Assembly (NCBI GenBank): GCA_015272395.1
Contig: JACYLQ010000008.1
Location: 124,001-188,000, forward strand
Origin: Calothrix sp. C42_A2020_038
GTDB taxonomy: Bacteria; Cyanobacteriota; Cyanobacteriia; Cyanobacteriales; Nostocaceae
Direction: 5' to 3'
DNA: 64,000 bases
Both the position numbers and the translations under genes were made by a program. Positions 19,514 through 28,788 of this stretch are shown piece by piece (the stretch's first letter is position 1; every line of letters starts with the position of its first letter). The notes beneath the pieces were generated by a model. The model did no database searches and was not told the origin of the DNA. It was given only the letters and a program-made list of their open reading frames with translations.

Positions 19514-19935
19514 TATTATAAGAGATGTTGATTTACAAAGAAATTATCAAATTTAACTTTAACTTAATAAATCTTTATCGTAAGTGGAAAAAAATAAAAT
19601 TATTAAAAATGTGATGATAAATTCATAGAAAACAGAGTGGAAAGTTCATATTAGACTTGACGCGCAACAGTAAAAATGTTAAATATTTTCACTTGGGGAT
19701 GTATTGGCTTGTTCTCAACAAAAGCCATCGGTTGCCCGAAATCAGCCCTGCAAAAGCTTCTCAGCGTCGAAATCATCGACTCACACACCCTGAAGTCAAG
19801 TTAAAAAAGTTTCAACATGAAACTCATAAACCCATCAAATGCGTTTCGGATGTCTACACCTTTATACAGGCAACCGATAATTTAGCTGTGCTAAAATCAG
19901 CGTACCGGCACGACGCAGGTGATGGGAAAATTGCC
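19514..19935 (+). other. Upstream region of clpC containing an open in-frame leader
   Basis: Between rimI and the usual clpC start there are 422 bases. From 19621 onward the clpC frame has no stop, so about 105 codons are open in phase with clpC; TTG at 19657 would add 93 residues ([19 protein letters not shown]...). That extension is basic, unrelated to any Clp domain I know, and I consider it either chance or an unusual leader. The first 100 bases are very AT-rich and likely hold the promoter. Confidence 0.5.
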
Positions 19936-22416
19936 ATGTTTGAACGCTTCACAGAAAAAGCCATTAAGGTGATTATGCTTGCTCAAGAAGAGGCTCGCCG
20001 TCTTGGGCACAATTTCGTCGGTACTGAGCAGATCCTCCTGGGTCTAATTGGCGAAGGTACCGGAGTGGCGGCTAAAGTACTGAAATCTATGGGTGTCAAC
20101 CTAAAGGACGCTCGGATTGAGGTTGAGAAAATCATTGGTCGGGGTTCGGGCTTTGTCGCTGTGGAAATTCCGTTTACGCCACGCGCAAAACGAGTTCTGG
20201 AACTCTCCTTAGAAGAGGCTCGCCAGTTGGGGCATAACTACATTGGCACCGAGCATCTCCTGTTGGGCTTAATCCGCGAAGGGGAAGGTGTAGCAGCTAG
20301 AGTTCTAGAAAACCTCGGTGTTGATTTATCGAAAGTCCGGACTCAAGTCATTCGGATGTTGGGCGAAACCGCTGAGGTAACACAAGGTGGACCATCCAGC
20401 CGCACGAAGACCCCTACTTTGGACGAATTCGGCTCGAATTTGACCCAAATGGCAACTGACGGAAAGCTCGACCCTGTAGTCGGGCGCGCCAAAGAAATCG
20501 AGCGGGTAATCCAGATTCTTGGTCGCCGTACCAAGAATAACCCCGTATTAATTGGCGAGCCAGGGGTAGGTAAAACCGCTATTGCTGAAGGTCTGGCAAC
20601 ACGAATAGCTAATAAAGATGTACCAGACATTTTAGAAGAAAAGCGCGTAGTAACTCTCGATATAGGTTTACTGGTAGCAGGAACCAAGTATAGAGGTGAG
20701 TTTGAAGAACGCTTGAAGAAAATCATGGATGAGATTCGACAAGCGGGAAATGTAATATTAGTAATCGACGAAGTTCACACCTTAATTGGTGCAGGTGCAG
20801 CAGAAGGCGCCATTGACGCAGCAAATATTCTCAAGCCAGCTTTGGCACGGGGAGAATTGCAGTGTATCGGTGCTACAACCCTCGATGAGTATCGCAAGCA
20901 CATTGAGCGTGATGCAGCCCTAGAACGCCGCTTCCAGCCAGTAATGGTAGGCGAACCGTCAGTAGATGAAACCATTGAAATTTTATATGGTTTGCGTGAC
21001 CGCTACGAGCAACACCATAAGCTGAAAATTTCAGATGAAGCTTTGGTAGCAGCAGCGAAGTTATCAGACCGCTATATATCAGACCGTTATCTTCCAGATA
21101 AAGCTATCGACTTAATCGACGAAGCCGGTTCACGGGTGCGTTTGATCAACTCACAACTTCCCCCAGCAGCTAAAGAACTTGATAAAGAACTGCGTCAAAT
21201 TCTCAAAGAAAAAGATGATGCCGTTCGCTCTCAAGACTTTGACCGTGCAGGTGAGTTGCGCGACCGAGAAATGGAAATCAAAGCCGAAATCCGTGCAATT
21301 GCTCAAAGCAAAGCGAATAGCACTAAAGGCGAAGGTGGCGATGAACCAGTTGTTACCGAAGAAGACATAGCTCACATTGTGGCTTCCTGGACAGGTGTTC
21401 CTGTTAACAAGCTTACTGAGTCTGAATCTGAGAAGCTGTTACACATGGAAGATACGCTGCATCAGCGTCTGATTGGTCAAGAAGATGCAGTTAAAGCGGT
21501 TTCACGAGCTATTCGCCGTGCGCGCGTTGGTTTGAAGAACCCCAACCGACCAATTGCGAGCTTTATTTTCTCTGGTCCTACCGGTGTTGGTAAAACCGAG
21601 TTAGCGAAGTCTTTAGCTTCTTACTTCTTTGGCTCTGAAGAAGCAATGATTCGCCTCGACATGTCCGAGTACATGGAACGTCATACCGTTTCTAAGCTCA
21701 TCGGTTCGCCTCCAGGTTATGTAGGATATAACGAAGGTGGTCAGTTAACTGAAGCAGTACGACGCAGACCCTATACAGTGGTACTTTTCGACGAAATCGA
21801 AAAAGCTCACCCCGATGTATTTAATATGCTGCTGCAAATCCTTGAAGACGGGCGCCTAACCGATGCCAAAGGACGTACCGTTGACTTCAAGAACACCTTG
21901 TTGATTTTGACCTCGAACATTGGTTCTAAGGTGATTGAAAAAGGTGGTGGTGGTATTGGTTTCGAGTTTGCCGAAGATGCAAGCGAATCCCAGTACAATC
22001 GTATTAAATTCTTGGTTAACGAAGAACTCAAGAACTACTTCCGTCCAGAGTTCCTCAATCGACTCGACGAGATTATTGTCTTCCGTCAGTTGAACAAGCA
22101 GGAAGTTACCGAAATTGCCGAAATCATGCTCAAAGAAGTTTTTGGGCGCTTGGTTGAAAAAGGTATTTCAATGGAAGTTACCGACCGCTTCAAAGACCGT
22201 CTGATTCAAGAAGGTTATAATCCCAGCTACGGTGCAAGACCTTTACGTCGTGCAATTATGCGCTTGCTAGAGGATAGCCTTGCTGAGGAAATTCTCTCCG
22301 GTCGCATCAAAGATGGTGATGTTGCCATTATTGATGTTGATGAAAACAACAACGTCGTTGTTCGTCCTGGTGAACGTCATGAATTATTGGCGCCAGGAAC
22401 AGGAGTGGAAGCATAA
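19936..22416 (+). CDS. clpC: ClpC, Hsp100 ATPase subunit of the Clp protease
   Basis: ClpC unfolds proteins and feeds them to ClpP; in cyanobacteria it is generally essential. From ATG 19936 the product has 826 residues and begins [20 protein letters not shown], the conserved family start. Parts in order: two Clp_N repeats (to about 145), AAA-1 with GEPGVGKTA near residue 206 and Walker [10 protein letters not shown], the UVR-type coiled segment ([17 protein letters not shown]), AAA-2 with GPTGVGKTE near 547 and [13 protein letters not shown], and the small C-terminal domain. GGGA eight bases upstream gives a modest ribosome-binding site. An open frame continues 5' of this start (see findings). 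A terminator follows at 22454. Confidence 0.93.
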   Translation: MFERFTEKAIKVIMLAQEEARRLGHNFVGTEQILLGLIGEGTGVAAKVLKSMGVNLKDARIEVEKIIGRGSGFVAVEIPFTPRAKRVLELSLEEARQLGHNYIGTEHLLLGLIREGEGVAARVLENLGVDLSKVRTQVIRMLGETAEVTQGGPSSRTKTPTLDEFGSNLTQMATDGKLDPVVGRAKEIERVIQILGRRTKNNPVLIGEPGVGKTAIAEGLATRIANKDVPDILEEKRVVTLDIGLLVAGTKYRGEFEERLKKIMDEIRQAGNVILVIDEVHTLIGAGAAEGAIDAANILKPALARGELQCIGATTLDEYRKHIERDAALERRFQPVMVGEPSVDETIEILYGLRDRYEQHHKLKISDEALVAAAKLSDRYISDRYLPDKAIDLIDEAGSRVRLINSQLPPAAKELDKELRQILKEKDDAVRSQDFDRAGELRDREMEIKAEIRAIAQSKANSTKGEGGDEPVVTEEDIAHIVASWTGVPVNKLTESESEKLLHMEDTLHQRLIGQEDAVKAVSRAIRRARVGLKNPNRPIASFIFSGPTGVGKTELAKSLASYFFGSEEAMIRLDMSEYMERHTVSKLIGSPPGYVGYNEGGQLTEAVRRRPYTVVLFDEIEKAHPDVFNMLLQILEDGRLTDAKGRTVDFKNTLLILTSNIGSKVIEKGGGGIGFEFAEDASESQYNRIKFLVNEELKNYFRPEFLNRLDEIIVFRQLNKQEVTEIAEIMLKEVFGRLVEKGISMEVTDRFKDRLIQEGYNPSYGARPLRRAIMRLLEDSLAEEILSGRIKDGDVAIIDVDENNNVVVRPGERHELLAPGTGVEA

Positions 22417-22453
22417 ACTACTTGGAAATTGATTTAGCTTAAACTAAATATTC

Positions 22454-22491
22454 AAAAGTGGTAGAGGAATCAAAACCTTTATCACTTTTTT
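22454..22491 (+). terminator. Intrinsic terminator of clpC
   Basis: AAAAGTGGT (22454-22462) pairs with ATCACTTTT (22481-22489) through nine base pairs with one G-U, followed by a run of T. It lies 38 bases after the clpC stop. Confidence 0.7.
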
Positions 22492-22560
22492 ATGGGTTTG
22501 AACAAAAATGTTGACACAGCTAGGCTTTAGTGGAGTAGTTCGATGTGGACTCTTAAGAAT

Positions 22561-22610
22561 CCCCCGACTTTTTGCTTAAACGAGCAAAGCGAGGTTTAAG
22601 CAGTCGGGGG
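22561..22610. repeat. Composite hairpin between clpC and the ATPase operon
   Basis: CCCCCGACT (22561-22569) pairs with AGTCGGGGG (22602-22610), and inside it GCTTAAAC (22574-22581) pairs with GTTTAAGC (22594-22601), with a TTTT bulge on one side. The 17 base pairs form a long imperfect hairpin 33 bases past the stop of the minus-strand ATPase gene. No T-run follows on either strand. It looks like a mobile palindromic repeat or a transcript end structure. Confidence 0.65.
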
Positions 22611-22642
22611 AGTTTCAAATTGGAAAGGTCTAATGGTTTTGC

Positions 22643-24970
22643 TCAATTTTCCAGTTCAAATTCATGTAATATATACTTTTGTACTAAAGGGACTTGAAAA
22701 GAAATTTCTTGACTTTGCTCATCTTGTTGGAGAATACCTTTTTTGATCAATCTACGTACAAGTTTTGTACTATCTGATATTGATGATTGAGCAATGTGTT
22801 GAAGTAAGTTCTGTTCTTCAGGTGTCAAATTTATCCAAAGCTCACGGAAATACTGGTCGCCTCGTTCTAAAACTTTAGGAATTATTGTTTCTACATCTTC
22901 AACTGTAGCAGTTGTAGTTTTGGGTAGTCTGTTTTCTTTCCGGATATAATGATTGAGTAATTCAATAATTTCGTGACATACGAGTTGAACTAAATAAGGT
23001 TGACAGCGAGTGTAATAAATAATTCTATCAACAGCCGCTGATTCATAGATGTTGTCGGGAAAATCATCGACTGGATGTATTATTAACTCGCGCGCTTCGG
23101 ATTCTTGTAAATAATCTAACTGCAAAGAAATTGTATTAATTAAATAGTCACTCCAGTATGGAGGAAGCTCCCAACGCAAGTGGGAACTACTAAATAATAA
23201 AATCCACTGCTGACGATGTTGTATCATTGAGCGCAAAAAGTTAAGCGGCGCCTTACTGCCGGTTAATTCTACAAACTCACCGAGACGAGGAAATTCGTCC
23301 AAACATAGCAAAAATTTCTTATCAGGAAAAGTTTGTTCGATTTCGCCAAACCAATTGTACAGGGCTACGAATGGATCTGTTGATACACGAAATATTGCAT
23401 CTGGGTCGGGAAAATCTAGGCGCCGAGGCAATCGTTGTGTGGCTTCCATAATTTGCCTTGCTATTTGTTCCGCAAGTCCCGATAACGTTGTTGCAATTGC
23501 TGCACCTTGTACATCCACTAACAAAGGTACTAAATTTGCAGCTACCCTGTTAGGTAAATACTTTAAAGCTGAAGTTTTACCTGTTCGGCGCCGACCATAC
23601 AATAACAGTACAGGTGGAGGATTTTCATCAGCTAACTTTTCAATTTGACGAAATAAATAATCCCGTCCTTTAAAACGCTCTTTTGCAGTTGCAGGGTCTA
23701 AAGCACTACCAGGAATGTAAACTTGGCGAATTTCTGCCGAGTAAAGCGATGCTTCTCTATAAGTAGGCTGTGCCTTTTCAATAATATCTAACCAATTTTG
23801 GGCAATACTACCAAAGGTTTTAGCAAGTAGAGCATCTTTACTAACATCCAGTTGTTTATGCAATTGATGTAAATCGGCTATGGGTTCATAAAGTAATCTA
23901 TATTTACTGTAGGGAGAAGTTGCTTTCATAGCCGCTTGTACATCTTGACTTACATCCAACAACTGCGGTAAGGCTGAGTTAAGTCGTTTTGGCAATGGTA
24001 AAGGAATCCAGCTAAGTTTGGCACCAACCTCTACAATATCTTCAAGCGTTAAACAACGTTTGAGATAATCTGTAGCAATCTCAGCAATCGCATGAGCTGC
24101 AACTTGTTCTTGGTTTGTATAAGTTAACAAATAGTTAATTGTTTGACGAGCAGCAGTTGGATTTTCTTGATGAGCTTCGACGATAATCTGAGCCATAAAA
24201 GGCAGTGGCAAAAAAATACGCTCGTTAAAGCGAGATGGTAAATAAGTTAAACACCAAACTTTACTTCCTCGTCGAGAAAATAAATAGATGCAAACCATCC
24301 ATAATAATTCTGAAACCCATATCAACCAAGGAATTAATAAAAATACAATACTAAAAGCAACTCCAAACCCTGCGATCAAAGTTAACAGCCATACCAGTAA
24401 CCAAGTTTTTGGTAAGTCCATGCGTGCGGCGAAAAATATTGCCAAAAACCAGGACGCACCTAAACTAAAACCTTGTGCAATTCCCCAATGCACATCTAAG
24501 GCTACAGCTAAACCACAGGCTATGAACCAAAATTGAATCAGCCATGATGGTAATTTTGACAAAGACACAGGAGTGCCACCAAATGGAATCACAACTAAAA
24601 TCCAAATAACTTGCTGGAGCTTCCTAAGCAGCTTTTGATTATCTTGGAAAGCAAAGTATAAACCTATTAACCAACCTAATAGTAAAAAGCAAATATTAAA
24701 TAATTCTAGAGGTCTTGCGAATCTGTATACCAGTAGCATAATCGGTACTGGCAATACAGCAGTTAACAACCAAACTTGCCATGCATAGCGAGCAAGTCGA
24801 GGGTTGTTGGCGAATTCACTCCGCATCCTGAAGGGATTATCTTGAGGTTTTAACTCCGGATGAATTTCACGTAACCAGCTTGCAAATGAGTAAGGTTTGA
24901 AATAAGCCCAGTAAAGTAAGCGAATACATTCAGCCACATAAGTCCTCAAGGATTTGGAAGATTTCTGCAT
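22643..24970 (-). CDS. Polytopic membrane protein with ORC/STAND-like P-loop ATPase domain
   Basis: The 775-residue protein has about six hydrophobic helices between residues 67 and 240 (for example LFNICFLLLGWLIGLYFAF and TWLLVWLLTLIAGFGVAFS), a helical middle (about 255-420), an ATPase domain with Walker A YGRRRTGKTSAL near 455-466 and Walker B FLLCLDEFPRLGE near 550, and a C-terminal segment (about 690-775) resembling a winged helix (NLLQHIAQSS...LVRRLIKKGILQQDE). The ATPase is of the AAA/ORC-like or STAND group with the YGRRRxGKTS loop. It is the second gene of a two-gene operon, starting one base after the stop of another ATPase gene. The function is not known; a switch or conflict role is only inference. 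Confidence 0.8.
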   Translation of the reverse strand: MQKSSKSLRTYVAECIRLLYWAYFKPYSFASWLREIHPELKPQDNPFRMRSEFANNPRLARYAWQVWLLTAVLPVPIMLLVYRFARPLELFNICFLLLGWLIGLYFAFQDNQKLLRKLQQVIWILVVIPFGGTPVSLSKLPSWLIQFWFIACGLAVALDVHWGIAQGFSLGASWFLAIFFAARMDLPKTWLLVWLLTLIAGFGVAFSIVFLLIPWLIWVSELLWMVCIYLFSRRGSKVWCLTYLPSRFNERIFLPLPFMAQIIVEAHQENPTAARQTINYLLTYTNQEQVAAHAIAEIATDYLKRCLTLEDIVEVGAKLSWIPLPLPKRLNSALPQLLDVSQDVQAAMKATSPYSKYRLLYEPIADLHQLHKQLDVSKDALLAKTFGSIAQNWLDIIEKAQPTYREASLYSAEIRQVYIPGSALDPATAKERFKGRDYLFRQIEKLADENPPPVLLLYGRRRTGKTSALKYLPNRVAANLVPLLVDVQGAAIATTLSGLAEQIARQIMEATQRLPRRLDFPDPDAIFRVSTDPFVALYNWFGEIEQTFPDKKFLLCLDEFPRLGEFVELTGSKAPLNFLRSMIQHRQQWILLFSSSHLRWELPPYWSDYLINTISLQLDYLQESEARELIIHPVDDFPDNIYESAAVDRIIYYTRCQPYLVQLVCHEIIELLNHYIRKENRLPKTTTATVEDVETIIPKVLERGDQYFRELWINLTPEEQNLLQHIAQSSISDSTKLVRRLIKKGILQQDEQSQEISFQVPLVQKYILHEFELEN

Positions 24971-24971
24971 A

Positions 24972-26039
24972 CTATTTACTTAGTAACTTTTGTAAAATTT
25001 CTCTAACTTCTTCTAAACGCAATACACCCGCAATGATTAAAATAGGCAAAAGTAAGATGATTAATCCAGCGATTGTATGAGTAAAGCGTTCTAAAATATT
25101 GCCAATATTTGCAGGTAAAGCGCCTATTTTCTGAAGCCATTTCCATAAATTTAAATTTTGTGTCATCACACCTGTATAACTTTTTTTGATTCCAGGTTTC
25201 ATTTTAGAGACTTCTTGCTGAAACTTTTGTTTTGCCCATTGAATACTTTTGTTATGGTGTTTTGCCTCCCATAAATACGAACATGCTAATTGCACTAAAT
25301 AAGGATGACATCTACCCCACTGGAGTGCATAATTTTGCTCTTTCAACGTTAATGCAGGATTGCGGTTTATACTGTAGTGGTCAGGAAAACGTGTTATTTC
25401 AATAGCTTCATCTTGAGTTAATTCACCCAGCTTAATAACATGACCTAAGTTAAAAAAACTAGAAATTAACCGATGTTCGTGTGCATGAATATCAAGTACT
25501 TGACAAGAAGTTAAAATTAACATCAAAGCGTTGTCATCCATTAATGACCGCAAACTATCATAAAATCCGTTATCAAACTCTTGAGGATAATTGAATAAAC
25601 TTTCAAAATCATCCAAACAAAGTACAGGTAAAAGATTATGCTGTTTAAATTTCTTGATTGCATGAGAAAAAGCCAAGCGATTAAAAGGCTCTTTATTCAA
25701 TGCTTCAACTAATGCTTCTTGCGCGACTACTGATGAATTAGTTTGTAATTCTTGCGCGACTGATTGATAAAAATTATCTTCGCGTTGACAGCGTGCCCCT
25801 TGTAATGATAGATAAATCACTACATATTTATCTACATCCAGTATTCGCTGGCGCCAAGTCAAGCAAAAATAATACAGTAATGAAGATTTACCAATGCGCT
25901 TTTCTCCAACAATATTTACACTTGTTGGTTGTACACCGCTCATTCGACTTGTGAGTGCTGCTAACTCCTCTTCTCGACCAACAAACTTTCGCAAATTCTG
26001 CAATTTGGCGCCCGCTACAAAAGGGTTGGAAGGAGGCAT
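24972..26039 (-). CDS. P-loop ATPase with C-terminal membrane helix
   Basis: The 355-residue protein begins with FVGREEELAALTSRM, the typical lead-in of ORC/AAA-type ATPases, with Walker A VGEKRIGKSSLL near residues 44-54 and Walker B VLCLDDFESLF near 135-145. HPYLVQLACSYLW (about 250) matches the corresponding HPYLVQL-like sensor region of the downstream partner (CQPYLVQLVCHEI). A single hydrophobic helix (about 317-337, TIAGLIILLLPILIIAGVL) anchors the C-terminus. The first gene of the pair: its TAG is followed by one base and then the partner's ATG. The two proteins share enough pattern to suggest they form one membrane complex. The biological role is unknown. Confidence 0.8.
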   Translation of the reverse strand: MPPSNPFVAGAKLQNLRKFVGREEELAALTSRMSGVQPTSVNIVGEKRIGKSSLLYYFCLTWRQRILDVDKYVVIYLSLQGARCQREDNFYQSVAQELQTNSSVVAQEALVEALNKEPFNRLAFSHAIKKFKQHNLLPVLCLDDFESLFNYPQEFDNGFYDSLRSLMDDNALMLILTSCQVLDIHAHEHRLISSFFNLGHVIKLGELTQDEAIEITRFPDHYSINRNPALTLKEQNYALQWGRCHPYLVQLACSYLWEAKHHNKSIQWAKQKFQQEVSKMKPGIKKSYTGVMTQNLNLWKWLQKIGALPANIGNILERFTHTIAGLIILLLPILIIAGVLRLEEVREILQKLLSK

Positions 26040-26319
26040 TTTGATTCAATTAATAATTTGTATTTAATATTAGCAAATCATGATGTTACTATGTGTTAAT
26101 CAAAACACGTTGTCATTTGGATATATGATTTATAAAAAGATAATTGAATATCAAACCAACTTTGTATAAAAGCCCGGATTTGGTATCGGGAATCTAAGCA
26201 TGTTTAAGTTTTAAATTGTAAAAGATACTGAATCAAGTATATTTATATATAATTTACGACGAAGCGATAAAGCGCCAAAGTCCATTGTTTAAACTGTATA
26301 ACCTCGTTTAATAATCGAT

Positions 26320-26907
26320 ATGACCTCTCAAGAAAGCGATGTCAAACAAAATTCAGCTTCATCTAAAACCTGGCAAAACCTCCGCGAGAATTTATTCTTA
26401 GTTGTAATCGCCCTGATTTTAGCCTTTCTAATTCGCACTTATATCGCGGAACCGCGTTATATTCCCTCAGATTCGATGGTACCAACATTACATGAGGGCG
26501 ATAGATTAGTAGTTGAAAAAGTATCTTACCATTTTAATCAACCCCATTTCGGGGATATTGTTGTTTTTACGCCACCACCTGAACTACAGCGACGGGGATA
26601 CCCAAAAGACCAAGCTTTTATTAAACGCATTATTGGTCAACCAGGGGACTCGATCAAAGTGACGGAAAATCAAGTTTATGTTAACGGTCAACCACTGCAA
26701 GAAAATTACCTCAAAGATACTTATATTCAGCAAGACCCCAGACAGCTATTCAACCAAACCCAAGTTCCACCTGATAAGTTTTTTGTCATGGGAGATAACC
26801 GTAATGACAGCAATGACTCACGCTACTGGGGATTTTTACCAAGTCAAAATATTATTGGTCGCGCGGTGTTTAGGTTTTTCCCTTTCAACCGTATTGGCTT
26901 AGTTTAA
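26320..26907 (+). CDS. lepB: Signal peptidase I
   Basis: The 195-residue type I signal peptidase removes signal peptides after Sec or Tat export. One N-terminal transmembrane helix (about 23-41, ENLFLVVIALILAFLIRTYI) anchors it. The catalytic Ser is Ser52 in IPSDSMVPTL and the general base is Lys102 in FIKRIIGQPGDS. Conserved box E, GDNRNDSNDSRYWG, follows, then FRFFPFNRIG at the C-terminus. Length and motif spacing are normal. A hairpin at 26938 separates it from the convergent ComEA-like gene. Confidence 0.96.
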   Translation: MTSQESDVKQNSASSKTWQNLRENLFLVVIALILAFLIRTYIAEPRYIPSDSMVPTLHEGDRLVVEKVSYHFNQPHFGDIVVFTPPPELQRRGYPKDQAFIKRIIGQPGDSIKVTENQVYVNGQPLQENYLKDTYIQQDPRQLFNQTQVPPDKFFVMGDNRNDSNDSRYWGFLPSQNIIGRAVFRFFPFNRIGLV

Positions 26908-26937
26908 CTTACTGTACAGCAGTATATCTCTTGTGGA

Positions 26938-26956
26938 GCGGGCACTCTCTGCCCGC
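26938..26956. terminator. Hairpin between convergent lepB and ComEA-like genes
   Basis: GCGGGCA (26938-26944) and TGCCCGC (26950-26956) form a seven-pair GC stem with loop CTCTC. It lies between two converging genes and probably ends transcription from one or both sides, although no long T-run follows. It is of the same GGGC/GCCC repeat type seen near 6107 and 60700. Confidence 0.5.
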
Positions 26957-26963
26957 CAAACCA

Positions 26964-27506
26964 CTAAAATTTGAGATAATACATCAACTGTGCTAAAACT
27001 TCACCTGCTAAGTTGAGGCGCCTTTGTAAGTCAACGATATCGCGGTAAACTCCACCCGTTATTCTAGCTTCAACCACGGCTTGCGCTAGAGACAATTCGA
27101 TAAATGGAACTTTTGCCAAAGCTTCCACACTAGCAGTATTCACATTTATTTGCTTAGTTGAAATCTCCAATTCCTCTTCACCGTAATAACTAAAATCAAG
27201 TATTACCTTTAATGCCTCTAAACGTGCGGGAGATACACTCAAAGCTGCTGCAATATCTTCAATACAGTAAAACTTAACACCAGCACGTGACAACTCCACC
27301 AACGCACGTGCTTGATGAATCGAAAATCCTGGTAATCTTAACCAATCGTCAACTGTAGCTTGATTCGGGTCAATCCGAATACCAAGTTGTGCTGCCACAG
27401 CCAGTTCTTCTAATGACTGCAAACGGTAATAAGGGTCACTCAGTATTTGATTTTTGATTCTTTGCAATCTAGAGTTAAAAGAAAATGGCAGACGATTGGA
27501 GTTCAT
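26964..27506 (-). CDS. ComEA-like helix-hairpin-helix protein
   Basis: The 180-residue protein has two helix-hairpin-helix regions: DDWLRLPGFSIHQARALVEL with VKFYCIEDIAAALSV (about 75-125), and INVNTASVEALAKVPFIELS with AQAVVEARITGGVYRDIVDL at the C-terminus (about 130-180). The second matches the ComEA type that binds DNA during natural transformation. No signal peptide or membrane anchor is visible at the N-terminus, so a periplasmic DNA-receptor role is not supported directly; it may act inside the cell. Confidence 0.75.
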   Translation of the reverse strand: MNSNRLPFSFNSRLQRIKNQILSDPYYRLQSLEELAVAAQLGIRIDPNQATVDDWLRLPGFSIHQARALVELSRAGVKFYCIEDIAAALSVSPARLEALKVILDFSYYGEEELEISTKQINVNTASVEALAKVPFIELSLAQAVVEARITGGVYRDIVDLQRRLNLAGEVLAQLMYYLKF

Positions 27507-27633
27507 AATTCATTAGACTTATTACAATTCTTACAAAACCATCAAATAAGTATCTTTCCCTTCTAAAGGTAACCTTACCCATGCTTTTACTTGTGCTAGA
27601 CATCATGCGAACACCCTAATTTTGTTTAAATAT

Positions 27634-28011
27634 CTAGATATGCTCAAGTAACTGGCGCCGCTTTTGTTCAAATTCATACTCAGTAATTAAACCATCTTGA
27701 CGTAATGCCTCTAATTCGCGGAGTGCTTCAGCAATCGAAGAAACTTGCTGTCCAGCAGTTTGGGATGCTGTCATTTTGGCAGATTTCCCTAGGTTAAAAT
27801 TACGGTCAAAAGTATCTTCATCTTGAGCCAAAAACCAAACTCCTTCAATTGCACTAGCAACCTTTGGTATTGGTGTCCACGAAAGAAGGACATATATTAC
27901 ACCCCATAATGGCTGTCCAAGATAAAATTTATGCAGTCCTGAAATAGTTAGTGTCCCCGAAAAGGCTAGTACAGCAGCAACACTTCTATTTTTATGGTGA
28001 TTTTTAAACAT
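27634..28011 (-). CDS. TM2-domain protein with SHOCT-like C-terminus
   Basis: The 125-residue protein has two hydrophobic segments with the TM2 pattern (SVAAVLAFSGTLTISGLHKFYLG, then LWGVIYVLLSWTPIPK), followed by a polar linker and a C-terminal SHOCT-like helix pair (LRELEALRQDGLITEYEFEQKRRQLL). TM2-plus-SHOCT small membrane proteins are widespread but poorly understood. It is alone on the minus strand between two intergenic regions. Confidence 0.75.
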   Translation of the reverse strand: MFKNHHKNRSVAAVLAFSGTLTISGLHKFYLGQPLWGVIYVLLSWTPIPKVASAIEGVWFLAQDEDTFDRNFNLGKSAKMTASQTAGQQVSSIAEALRELEALRQDGLITEYEFEQKRRQLLEHI

Positions 28012-28306
28012 AATCTTAGATTAATAGCAAGTTTCCGGTTTCAATCTTTAGGATTAGCAAATATACTATCGATAAAGCAATAAAATATATCGTAAAAAGT
28101 TTTAAGGATAGAAAGCATAGGGAGAAGCTAAAGCAACTACCTGTGTAAATTTAGGTAAAGTTTAGTGTCAAGTGTTGAAATCTTGGTAGAAAACCGTACT
28201 TAAACTACAACTTACTAGACTATCAGCCTAGACTAGAATGACATTATAGAGGCAAAACATATAAAAGTTGCTGAGAGTTTTTACTCAGCAGGAAATTGGG
28301 AGCGAC

Positions 28307-28630
28307 ATGGGATTCTTTGACTCTGACATTATTCAACAAGAAGCCAAGCAGCTTTTTGAAGATTACCAAGCTTTGATAAAACTTGGTAATAGCTACGGTA
28401 AGTTCGACCGTGAAGGCAAAAAATTGTTCATCGAGCAAATGGAAGCAATGATGGAGCGCTATCGAATCTTTATGAAGCGCTTTGAGCTATCTGAAGACTT
28501 CATGGCGCAAATGACAATGGAACAGCTCAAAACCCAGCTTAGTCAATTTGGTGTAACACCACAACAGATGTTCGACCAAATGAATATCACTTTACAACGG
28601 ATGAAAGCAGAATTGGATAAACAAAATTAA
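28307..28630 (+). CDS. DUF1825-family cyanobacterial protein
   Basis: From ATG 28307 the 107-residue product begins MGFFDSDIIQQEAKQLFEDY and continues with YGKFDREGKKLFIEQMEAMMERYRIFMKRFELSEDF, the highly conserved wording of DUF1825, found almost only in cyanobacteria. It is entirely helical and soluble with no known activity. The frame extends 13 codons upstream to a TTG, but ATG 28307 has GGGAG four bases before it and is the family start. In its leader, GCTGAG (28270-28275) and CTCAGC (28284-28289) form a small hairpin just upstream of the ribosome-binding site. Confidence 0.85.
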   Translation: MGFFDSDIIQQEAKQLFEDYQALIKLGNSYGKFDREGKKLFIEQMEAMMERYRIFMKRFELSEDFMAQMTMEQLKTQLSQFGVTPQQMFDQMNITLQRMKAELDKQN

Positions 28631-28642
28631 GAAGAGTATGAA

Positions 28643-28785
28643 TAAGGAGTTAGGAGTTATCAGTTGTGAGTTATGAGTTGCTATTTAATAATATAAACTA
28701 TATTGATGCTTTCGCATGTTGCTATTTTGGCTCCTAACTCTTAACTCCGTACAGACGCTTCGGTTCCGGAGCGTCTGTACTCCTA
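28643..28785. repeat. Heptad-hairpin repeat element, third copy
   Basis: GGAGTTA-type heptads (28645-28680), an AT-rich middle and the hairpin GTACAGACGC-TTCGGTTCCGGA-GCGTCTGTAC (28749-28780) repeat the layout of the elements at 15175 and 17052. It fills the gap between the DUF1825 gene and the convergent penicillin-binding protein gene and may serve as a terminator for both. Confidence 0.75.
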
Positions 28786-28788
28786 AAG

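Noticed and set aside
19657-19935. clpC annotated with 93 extra N-terminal residues
   Set aside because: Family members start at [12 protein letters not shown]; kept as a finding about the open leader, not as the gene start.
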